Source: Akkermansiaceae bacterium (GTDB lineage: Bacteria; Verrucomicrobiota; Verrucomicrobiia; Verrucomicrobiales; Akkermansiaceae). From it: a stretch of DNA of 44,589 nt. The position numbers were made by a program, and so were the translations under genes. The DNA lies in assembly GCA_013041925.1 (NCBI GenBank), contig JABDRB010000032.1, positions 1 to 44,589 of the forward strand. Direction: 5' to 3'. Below are positions 25,989 through 33,102 of the stretch, in pieces. The number at the start of each line of letters is the position of its first letter. Within the stretch, counting starts at the first letter, position 1. The notes beneath the pieces are model-generated. The model saw only the letters and a program-made list of their open reading frames with translations. It made no database searches and was not told where the DNA came from.

Positions 25989-26738
25989 TTACTTACGACG
26001 ACGGAGGATCAGGGCGAGTCCACCGAGGCCGAGAAGAGCGGTGGTGGATGGCTCGGGAACGACGGCTTCAAAGGCGACCAAGCTTCCCGCTTCGAGAGCC
26101 GTGCCTCCGCTAAGTGTTTCACTGAATGTGCCGGCTGTTGCGACATCGCCGTGAGCAAATATGGTCGATTGGTTGCCGTCAACAGCAGCTGAAAAAATCG
26201 TCAAATCCGCATTTGTGGCAGTTAACGTTGGCGCAGGACCATTGTAGTCGTTGTTTACACCAGCCACGAATACATAGCCCCCATCAGTGGGCGTCGTGTA
26301 ACCGAGGCTACCGTTGCTCGTGCGGGCATCTGAGTCCGCAACGGCTGCAACGTTGGCCAATGAGAAGACCGCGTAGGCGTTGGACAGTCTTGCTCCCATA
26401 TTTTCATTTGCATTGATAACGACATCGCCTGTGCTTGCAATCGGGTTAATCAGGTAGGCGTAAGAGGAGATGAATTTGTCGCCATCAAAGTTGTTGACAA
26501 CAGTCATCGACTGCCCGCCGAAAGTCGCAGAGGTGACGCCGTCGGAGTTTTCTGCGCCGAACAGGGCTACTACAGCGTTGCCGCCGTCAAGCCCCCAACC
26601 CGAAACGGTGATGGTCACATCATCTCCATTGTTGGTGCGAGCCGATGCAGCAGCCATCGAATCGGTCAGTGTGATAGCCGCATTTGCGGATCCCAATGCG
26701 AGACCAGTGACGGCGAGGGGTAATAGGATGTTTTTCAT
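25989..26738 (-). CDS. PEP-CTERM surface protein
   Basis: The 249 residues begin with a signal peptide (MKNILLPLAVTGLALGSANA) and end with a textbook PEP-CTERM signal: VPEPST, a hydrophobic stretch (ALLGLGGLALIL) and RRRK. An exosortase elsewhere in the genome should cut the signal and hand the protein to the surface or extracellular matrix. The body (about 22-220) is beta-rich. It matches, weakly but in the same order, the domain shared by the esterase at 23385 and the FecR protein at 27471 (SATFGGQSM, YLINPIASTGDVV, AVFSLANVA). The protein is acidic with almost no Cys. It is transcribed away from the sigma factor gene, with 190 bases between the starts. The function of the domain is unknown. 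Confidence 0.88.
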   Translation of the reverse strand: MKNILLPLAVTGLALGSANAAITLTDSMAAASARTNNGDDVTITVSGWGLDGGNAVVALFGAENSDGVTSATFGGQSMTVVNNFDGDKFISSYAYLINPIASTGDVVINANENMGARLSNAYAVFSLANVAAVADSDARTSNGSLGYTTPTDGGYVFVAGVNNDYNGPAPTLTATNADLTIFSAAVDGNQSTIFAHGDVATAGTFSETLSGGTALEAGSLVAFEAVVPEPSTTALLGLGGLALILRRRK

Positions 26739-26928
26739 TATTTTAGAGGTGTAATATGTTCGTAGATTTCAAGAGTTCTCAACCTACTCACCTAAGTAAT
26801 CCCCGATTTGGCGTCTCCGTTAACAAATTTCTGAAAAAAAATGGATTTAAGTTATCGGTAATCAGTGGGACTATATTTGGTTTTCAGGAAAAAAAGCGTT
26901 AACGCTGGGGGGAATTCAGCATACCTTA
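26739..26928. promoter_or_regulatory. Divergent promoter region of PEP-CTERM and sigma factor genes
   Basis: These 190 bases hold the starts of both transcription units. A perfect 10-base palindrome GCGTTAACGC lies at 26896-26905, 23 bases before the sigma GTG start. On the other side, TTAACGG (minus strand, core 26818-26823) lies about 80 bases before the PEP-CTERM ATG. The same TTAACGG (core 25844-25849) lies about 87 bases before the esterase ATG. The AAC core would suit the -35 element of an ECF promoter. I could not derive a convincing -10 element, so this is only a candidate site. Confidence 0.35.
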
Positions 26929-27474
26929 GTGACAGCAATGCAGAACAACGCCATTCAAGACGCCGAATTCGTCGGCCAAATCACCAGCCACCAGGCCGAG
27001 CTACATGCGTTCATTATTTCGCTGATGCCAGGAACGGAAGGGGCGGAGGATGTCTTGCAGGAGACTAATCTGGTGCTTTGGGAGAAACGCAAGACATTTA
27101 AGTCTGGGACAAACTTCCGCGCCTGGGCCCTCCAGATCGCCCGTTACAAGGTCTTGGGGCACCGCCGCAAGCTGGCGAACCTTGGCTACCTTATTTTCGA
27201 CGACGAGCTGGCGGAACTGATCACCGAAGAATGTGAGGCCGAGCCTGACGAACTCACCACTAGGATGAAAGCCCTGAAAAAATGCCTTGCCCGGCTGAAT
27301 GAACCCGAACGCCAGTTGATTGAGCACCGCTATCTTACCGAATCCAATCTCGTCGAATTTGCGGAAAAATCTGGGCGTAGCGCAGATTCGCTGAGGGTGA
27401 CCCTGTTCCGAATCAGAGCAGGTCTCAAAAAATGCATCCTCGGAGAACTTAATATCAAGGACATACTCTCATGA
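26929..27474 (+). CDS. ECF-type RNA polymerase sigma factor (Rhodopirellula/Verrucomicrobium family)
   Basis: The 181 residues have sigma region 2 (ISLMPGTEGAEDVLQETNLV followed by LWEKRKTF and FRAWALQIARYKVLGHRR) and region 4 (LKKCLARLNEPERQLIEHRY, then a helix-turn-helix FAEKSGRSADSLRVTLFRIR). This pattern fits the small sigma-70 factors numerous in planctomycetes and Verrucomicrobia. The start is GTG 26929 or ATG 26938. A GGGGGGAA block at about 26907-26914 is better spaced for the GTG. The stop overlaps the FecR gene start in an ATGA, indicating translational coupling. I infer that it drives the divergent PEP-CTERM gene and perhaps the esterase. Confidence 0.9.
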   Translation: MTAMQNNAIQDAEFVGQITSHQAELHAFIISLMPGTEGAEDVLQETNLVLWEKRKTFKSGTNFRAWALQIARYKVLGHRRKLANLGYLIFDDELAELITEECEAEPDELTTRMKALKKCLARLNEPERQLIEHRYLTESNLVEFAEKSGRSADSLRVTLFRIRAGLKKCILGELNIKDILS

Positions 27475-28931
27475 AGCGCCGGGAACTCGAAACTCACCTG
27501 CAAGACCTCTTCGATGGATGCATCGACCCTGAGGCTTTCTACATGCTGCAAGAAGAGCTGCGCGACAATCCGGAGGCGCGGGTGACCTACCGCGAATACC
27601 TCCACCTCCATCATGCATTGCGGTTCCACGCAAAAGGGGGGAACCTACTCCCCGTGGTACCCATGGATCTCGTGGTCGAGCGGCGCCAGCGGCGCTCGAT
27701 GAAACAGGCCGGGCTGGCGGCGGTGGCGTTGCTTGTCCTCGGTGCCCTGATCATGGGCCTCATCCTCTCTAGCCCAAAGGAAGCGACACTCACCTTCACC
27801 ACCAGCCCAGGAACCGATCTGGTGGTGAGCCACGAAATCAACGGTGATAATCTACCAGAGGGACAAGCTCTTGAGCCGGGTTCCCAGCTTATCCTTGGCC
27901 ACGGTGCCGTGGAACTTGAATTCGCCTCCGGGGTGCGCGCCATCCTGCGTGGCCCTGCCGAGCTGATCCTGCTCCGTGAAGATTTACTCGACCTTGCCTA
28001 CGGCACCGCATGGTTCCATGTACCGCAAAAAGCAGTCGGCTTCCAGGTGCGCACCCCTGACCTAGTCCTGACCGACCTTGGCACCGAGTTTGGCATACTT
28101 TCCCAGCCGGACTCCCTGGCCGAAGTGCATGTTTTCACAGGTAGTGTCGAGGTGCTGAATCGTCACGGGCTGAAACACAAACAGGTCATCGAGGCTGACC
28201 ATGCCCGGGTGGCCGGACCGGCGGGCCGCTGGCAGGGCACCGCACCGCGCAGCGATCATTTCCTCACCAAGCTGCCAGACAGGGTGCCAGTAAACATCGA
28301 GGCGGATGATTCGGTTGCATTCACAACCTCCCCAGAAAATAAGATGATCAATAAGGGCCGTTACACCTTTAAATCCTCCGACGAGCTGTCCGGATTCGAT
28401 GCAAGTGGATCCGACAAGTTGGTGGCTACATTGTCTCATGAAAAATCAACGATTACCGAAGTGACCTACGGCGGGGTCAGGATGTCACTTGGTGTCTGCT
28501 CCAACACATCGGCCATGCGCCAAACCGCCATTTACTACCTCGACTCCCCGGGCACCACTGGAGATCTGGTTGTGGTTTTCAAAGGTCGTCAGCGCGCACC
28601 TAACGGAGTTGGCGGATCCCTTCTTGCACTCTCGAACACCGCGAACGGTGGACCTGCGGTTATTGCCCAATCGGGGGAAAGATCGGTAAGATTGACCACC
28701 AAGGTGGATAACTCGTTCGTGGTGGCCGCCCACATCTCAAATGACCAACAGCCGAACGCGTTTCTCACGGCACGAGCACCGTTGACTCCGCTCTTTGGCG
28801 CACCAGTAGGCTCCGCGACAGGAGGGTCTGGCTACATGCATGTAAAATCTCACAGCTCAGTGATGCCTGCCTTTTCCGGAAACGGGACAGCAGCCATTAC
28901 CGTAGCGGCAGCATTCGACCCGCACCCCTGA
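27471..28931 (+). CDS. FecR-domain transmembrane regulator with C-terminal esterase-like shared domain
   Basis: The 486-residue product is the probable anti-sigma factor or sensor partner of the preceding sigma factor. Residues 1-60 are an anti-sigma-like cytoplasmic helix region (HLQDLFDGCIDPEAFYMLQE). Residues 80-99 are a single membrane helix (GLAAVALLVLGALIMGLIL). About 110-245 is a FecR domain (VELEFASGVRAILRGPAEL, GTAWFHVP, TDLGTEFGIL, VHVFTGSVEVLN). About 295-482 is a beta domain with VTYGGVRMS, AIYYLDSPGTTGDLVVVF and APLTPLFGAPVGSATGGSGY. The latter is plainly related to residues 25-223 of the esterase at 23385. In this phylum FecR proteins often carry a LamG-like C-terminal domain. 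Here a different domain takes that place. The ATG overlaps the sigma stop by four bases. Confidence 0.85.
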   Translation: MKRRELETHLQDLFDGCIDPEAFYMLQEELRDNPEARVTYREYLHLHHALRFHAKGGNLLPVVPMDLVVERRQRRSMKQAGLAAVALLVLGALIMGLILSSPKEATLTFTTSPGTDLVVSHEINGDNLPEGQALEPGSQLILGHGAVELEFASGVRAILRGPAELILLREDLLDLAYGTAWFHVPQKAVGFQVRTPDLVLTDLGTEFGILSQPDSLAEVHVFTGSVEVLNRHGLKHKQVIEADHARVAGPAGRWQGTAPRSDHFLTKLPDRVPVNIEADDSVAFTTSPENKMINKGRYTFKSSDELSGFDASGSDKLVATLSHEKSTITEVTYGGVRMSLGVCSNTSAMRQTAIYYLDSPGTTGDLVVVFKGRQRAPNGVGGSLLALSNTANGGPAVIAQSGERSVRLTTKVDNSFVVAAHISNDQQPNAFLTARAPLTPLFGAPVGSATGGSGYMHVKSHSSVMPAFSGNGTAAITVAAAFDPHP

Positions 28932-29044
28932 GAGTTGATCGGTCATAATCGAGCTGAGAAAGAGATAAGGTGTATTTCTAGCCTGCACGCAGTCGTCAAT
29001 GCACTATTTTCATTCTCGATCCGACGGAGGAGGGATGCCAGCTA

Positions 29045-29318
29045 GCATGGCTTGGCGATGTGATCGACGACAAATACCTGCCGAGGATGACGCTCGACAA
29101 TGCGGATCGTTTGGCTCTGCCAGACTGAGCAGCCATCGAGTCTCCTCCATCATCTGTCGGGCCTGGACGGCAACGCATCCGTCGATACCGCTTGCGGCTA
29201 ACTAGGGTTTAAGGTCGTTTGGCAAGAAATCGCGCCGAATGGTGCCATGCTCGTCGCCCATTCATACATAATCCGTGTCGTTGATCGCCCAAAAGTGCGG
29301 ATGGCTGTCAATTTTCAT
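29045..29318 (-). pseudogene. Decayed copy of the amidohydrolase (lactonase) gene
   Basis: Read from ATG 29318 it begins MKIDSHPHFWAINDTDY, like the intact gene at 22440-23270, but a TGA follows two codons later and a TAG after LPNDLKP. The first 200 bases align without gaps to 23071-23270, and the last 73 bases (29045-29117) align without gaps to 22767-22839. The 231 bases between are replaced by a single T, a net loss of 230 that also shifts the frame. The 3' third of the gene is missing. It lies 32 bases after the aldo/keto reductase stop, exactly where an operon gene for the lactonase would be. It cannot encode a working enzyme. Confidence 0.93.
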
Positions 29319-29350
29319 TGATGTGATTAGCTGAAATTGCATCCCGTGAA

Positions 29351-30316
29351 TCAGTCCTTAAGCCGATCGATCCCCGCGTCGTAGTCCCACTGCTTGTCGA
29401 TGACTGGCTTGAGAATCTTGAGCACCTCGGCGAGTAATGCTTGGTCGAGCGGTTCCTCGCGCCATGCCAGGTTTCGCTCAACGGAGCTCGTCCGCGAGCT
29501 ACTGAACATCGTCGTTTGAAACGGAGCATCTTGGCAGGAAAATTGGAACGCCAACTTTGCCAGTGACGCCCCCTGCTTTTCACAGTAATCAGCCGCTTGC
29601 CCAAAAAGGCTCCGCTCAGCCTCACCCGCAGGATGCCAGTCGGCAATCGGGCCGCCGGTCAGTAATCCGCTGGCAAAGGGGGAAGCATTAATCATCCCGA
29701 TGTTGCGCGCCTTGCAGCCATCCACCAACTCCAGCCCACGGGTGTCGCTCAGGCAGTAATGGTTGTGCAGAAGAATGGCATCAACGGGTGCTTCAGCAAC
29801 CACGCGCTGCCACAGATCCATCGGGTAAATCCCCGCGCTGACCGCACCAATCACACCTTCCTCCTTGAGCTTCACCAGCGTCGGAAACCCTTCCTCAAAG
29901 GCACTCTCGGTCAGAGAGAAATGCTGATATTCAAAATCGTGCAGGTGGACGATATCAAGGTAATCCACACCGAGACGATCCATGCTTTCCTCGAGCCCCG
30001 CGCGGATTCGGGCTTCCGAGTAATCGAGCTCGTCGGTCCCGTAGCCACCCGGTGCCGTGTATTTCCCCGCTTTGGTTGATAGAAAATACCGGTCGCGTGG
30101 GACGTCCCGCAGTGCCTTGCCGAGCACCGATTCCGCCACCGTGCCACCGTAGGCCGGGGCGACGTCAATATAGTTGATGCCGGCATCAAGCGCGGCATGC
30201 ACCGCACGGATCCCCTCACCCTCGTCAATGGTTCGAAAAACGCTGCCCAAGGCCGAAGCCCCATAACTGAGTCGGGACACATTCAGTCCCGTGTTGCCCA
30301 ATACTTGATAGTCCAT
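29351..30316 (-). CDS. Aldo/keto reductase, probable L-fucose (L-galactose) dehydrogenase
   Basis: A 321-residue NAD(P)-dependent TIM-barrel oxidoreductase. The AKR tetrad is present: Asp51 and Tyr56 in YIDVAPAYGG, Lys82 in LSTKAGKY and His126 in IVHLHDFEY. The HDFEY neighbourhood resembles plant L-galactose dehydrogenases and bacterial L-fucose dehydrogenases, which oxidise the sugar at C1 to the lactone. The cofactor-binding end has MFSSSRTSSVERNL. It is 17 bases from the zinc dehydrogenase and is followed by the ruined lactonase gene, which supports a lactone product. Substrate choice between L-fucose and L-galactose cannot be fixed by sequence, but the GH95 gene in the same run supports L-fucose. 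Confidence 0.85.
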   Translation of the reverse strand: MDYQVLGNTGLNVSRLSYGASALGSVFRTIDEGEGIRAVHAALDAGINYIDVAPAYGGTVAESVLGKALRDVPRDRYFLSTKAGKYTAPGGYGTDELDYSEARIRAGLEESMDRLGVDYLDIVHLHDFEYQHFSLTESAFEEGFPTLVKLKEEGVIGAVSAGIYPMDLWQRVVAEAPVDAILLHNHYCLSDTRGLELVDGCKARNIGMINASPFASGLLTGGPIADWHPAGEAERSLFGQAADYCEKQGASLAKLAFQFSCQDAPFQTTMFSSSRTSSVERNLAWREEPLDQALLAEVLKILKPVIDKQWDYDAGIDRLKD

Positions 30317-30333
30317 GATCGATTGCCGGCCTA

Positions 30334-31395
30334 TTATGTGTTTTCAATTTGCACCTTGATCACATCCGCTCCAGTCGCCTCACCAATCGCATCCTGCAAC
30401 TGCGTAAAGGGAAAACTGCGCGTGATCAGCGGACGCACATCGATCCTGCCGGATACGACCAGCTCGATGACACGCTCAAACACATTGGCAAATCGCCACG
30501 ACCCGATGTAATCCAACTCACGGGTAAGCAACGCATTGGCTGGGATCTCGGTGCCATCCGGTAAGGTGCCGACTTGCACGACCGTCGCCCCACGGGCACT
30601 CAGGCCAAACGCTTGAGTCAACGCAGCGCCAACACCTGCGGCTTCAAACACGACTTCAAAACCATCAGGAGCAAGCTCGGCGGCCTGCGCTGCGCAGTCG
30701 GGGTCGGTGGGGTCCAGCGTTGCCGTCGCCCCCTGCTCTTCAGCAAAGCTGCGGGCAAAGGGTTTGACATCGGAAACCACCACCTTGCTCGCGCCAAAGG
30801 CGGTGGCGAGTAAAAGTATCATCTGACCGATGGTGCCGCCGCCGGTGATCAGCACCGACTTACCGGACACTCCACCAGAACGCTGCACGGCATGGGCCGC
30901 CACACTCATCGGCTCAAGCAGGGCACCCCAGGCAAATTCAAATCCATCGGGTAATGGCGCGCAGTTCCTCGCAGGAGCCACCACATATTCCGCAAAACAT
31001 CCATCGCTCGGTGGAACCACACTGGCAGAGCCAAAATAAACCATGTCTGGGCAAAGGTTATAACGACCTTGCCGGCAAAGTTTACACCGACCACACGGGC
31101 GTGACGGATCGACCGCAACCCGTGTGCCGACGAGTCCTTCATTCGACTCATCACCGGAGGCAACGATTTCACCCGCGAATTCGTGTCCGAGAATAAACGG
31201 ACGAGTCGGGATGAAATTCCCACAGCGCCCGTGCGCGTGATAGTGGAGATCACTGCCGCAGATGCCGGCAGCGCGCACCTTGACGAGGACTTCCTCAGGT
31301 CCTGGGACGGGACGGGGTGCTTGTTCGAGGCGGATATCCTCCGCGCCGTGGAGCACGTAGGCTTGCATAGTTTGGGTATCAGACGAAGCGATCAT
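30334..31395 (-). CDS. Zinc-dependent medium-chain dehydrogenase, L-idonate/threonine dehydrogenase-like
   Basis: The 353 residues have the GroES-like and Rossmann domains of zinc alcohol dehydrogenases. Catalytic zinc ligands are Cys46 (GICGSDLHYH) and His71-Glu72 (GHEF). Structural zinc ligands are Cys101, 104, 107 and 115 (CGRCKLCRQGRYNLC). The nucleotide-binding loop is ITGGGTIGQM. The HYHxxGRCG segment is like sugar-acid dehydrogenases such as L-idonate 5-dehydrogenase. In this operon it may oxidise a fuconate-derived intermediate, which is an inference. The ATG overlaps the symporter stop by one base (TAATG), indicating coupled translation. An alternative start at 31368 (MQAYVLHG) is possible. 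Confidence 0.85.
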   Translation of the reverse strand: MIASSDTQTMQAYVLHGAEDIRLEQAPRPVPGPEEVLVKVRAAGICGSDLHYHAHGRCGNFIPTRPFILGHEFAGEIVASGDESNEGLVGTRVAVDPSRPCGRCKLCRQGRYNLCPDMVYFGSASVVPPSDGCFAEYVVAPARNCAPLPDGFEFAWGALLEPMSVAAHAVQRSGGVSGKSVLITGGGTIGQMILLLATAFGASKVVVSDVKPFARSFAEEQGATATLDPTDPDCAAQAAELAPDGFEVVFEAAGVGAALTQAFGLSARGATVVQVGTLPDGTEIPANALLTRELDYIGSWRFANVFERVIELVVSGRIDVRPLITRSFPFTQLQDAIGEATGADVIKVQIENT

Positions 31396-33053
31396 TACAT
31401 GATGGAGTAGAGAATGGCCATGAGGATCAAGAGAATCAGAGCCATGATCCGTGGATCAGTGATACCTTGAATTTTACCTTCCTTGAGGAAGGCCAGAGGT
31501 GTATCCCAGACCAAGCCTTTGATGTTGGCTTCTGCGGGAGCTGGCGTGGCCAGACTGGTGATGATGTAGGTGGCCAGGCACAGCGCGAAGAAGATTCCTC
31601 CTACCAGCATGAAGGGGATGGCCACAAATCCTGCCACCCATGAGGTTTCGGTGAAGATCGGGTGATCCACCAACACAGCGGTCATGTAAAGCACACCGAC
31701 CACGATGTTGAAGATCATGGTGGCGATGGCCGCCTGCTTGGTCCCGCGCTTCCAGAACACACCGCCGAGGAAAATGGTGGTGATCGCCGGCGCAAACATC
31801 ATCGGGATCTGGTTGATAGCATCGAAGATGCTGGGGAACTTACCACCCTGGGTGGACCAGGCCATAGCCAGCAACACCACCACGATGGCGGAAATACGGC
31901 CGAACCAGACAAGCGTCTTGTCTGGGGTGTCCGGCTTCAAGCGCTTGAGGACATCGGTGGATGCCAGCGTTGCGATGCTGTTGAGCGCCGCAGCGACCGT
32001 ACTCATCAGTGCGGCCAACAGTCCGGCAGCGAATAGCCCTAGGAAGCCCGGCTGGAGTAACTTCTCCATCAGCACCATCAGGGTGTCGTTTTTCTCGGAA
32101 CCAATCTCGTCCCGGTAAAGCACGTAGGCCATCATGCCGGGAAGCACCATGCAGAAGACCGGAAGGATTTTGAGAAAACCACCAAAGATCGCTCCGTCGC
32201 GGCCGTCTTTCTCGGTCTTGGCGGCCAGCACGTTCTGGACGATGGTTTGATCGGTACACCAGTACCAGATCCCGAGGATCGGATACCCCACCAACACACA
32301 CAGCCAGGAATACTTGTTGAGTTCGCCGTCCTCATTCCAAATCCCCTGCAACACCGTGGGCGAAATGTTGTCACCATTCGTAGCAGAAAGACTGGATGCC
32401 GCCGCCTTGAGCTCGGCGTAGGTCGTAATGCCTTTCTGCTCACCCAGCGCCTGCCAGGCGAGGTAGGTCAGGGTGATGGCGCCGGCCAGCAGGATGACGA
32501 CCTGAACCAGATTGGTGATCATCACCGCCCGCAAACCACCAAGAACCGTATACACTGCCGACAGCCCAGCCATCAGAATGATGGCGGTGATCACATCAAT
32601 TCCAAAGAACTTCTCCATCAATACAGCACCCGCATAGAGGCTGATCCCGATGTGCACCAGCAGCGCGGAGAGAATGAAAATAATACCCAGAATCGTTCGT
32701 GTGGTCGGGCTATAGCGCCTCTCAACGTATTCAGGCAGGGTGCTGAGCTTGCTGCGGAAGTAGAACGGAGCAAAGACCAGACCGAGGATGATGAGGCAGA
32801 AGGAGGCACCCCATTCGAAGTTACCCACCGGCATCCCGTCGCCGAAACCACCGGCAGCCAGTCCGACCAGATGAATGGAGGAGATATTGGCGCAGAAAAG
32901 CGAGATACCGATGACCGGCCAGGTCATTGATCGGCCACTCAAAAACAGCTGACTGGTGGTGGTGTTCTTGCGAAAGCCGACAAAGATGCCGAGCGCGATG
33001 ATGGCGATCAGGTAGCCGACAATGATGCCGATATCAAGGTTAGAGACGTTCAT
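31395..33053 (-). CDS. Sodium/solute symporter (SSS family), probable fucose importer
   Basis: A 552-residue inner-membrane protein with about 13-14 hydrophobic helices. It starts DIGIIVGYLIAIIALGIFVG and contains SSS-family marks: FLSGRSMTWPVIG, LPEYVERRYSP, GGLRAVMITNLVQ, GILYWCTDQ-like wording (here IWYWCTDQTIVQNVLAAK) and AALMSTVAAALNSIATLAS, which carries sodium-site Ser/Thr residues. These are SglT-like sugar transporters. The gene lies between the GH95 gene (49 bases upstream) and the zinc dehydrogenase (one-base overlap), so it probably imports the released monosaccharide with Na+, which suits a marine cell. Confidence 0.9.
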   Translation of the reverse strand: MNVSNLDIGIIVGYLIAIIALGIFVGFRKNTTTSQLFLSGRSMTWPVIGISLFCANISSIHLVGLAAGGFGDGMPVGNFEWGASFCLIILGLVFAPFYFRSKLSTLPEYVERRYSPTTRTILGIIFILSALLVHIGISLYAGAVLMEKFFGIDVITAIILMAGLSAVYTVLGGLRAVMITNLVQVVILLAGAITLTYLAWQALGEQKGITTYAELKAAASSLSATNGDNISPTVLQGIWNEDGELNKYSWLCVLVGYPILGIWYWCTDQTIVQNVLAAKTEKDGRDGAIFGGFLKILPVFCMVLPGMMAYVLYRDEIGSEKNDTLMVLMEKLLQPGFLGLFAAGLLAALMSTVAAALNSIATLASTDVLKRLKPDTPDKTLVWFGRISAIVVVLLAMAWSTQGGKFPSIFDAINQIPMMFAPAITTIFLGGVFWKRGTKQAAIATMIFNIVVGVLYMTAVLVDHPIFTETSWVAGFVAIPFMLVGGIFFALCLATYIITSLATPAPAEANIKGLVWDTPLAFLKEGKIQGITDPRIMALILLILMAILYSIM

Positions 33054-33102
33054 GGTTTTTTGTCTATTGGGTTAGAATGGGACGGTGGAGAAATCGATAC
33101 GA

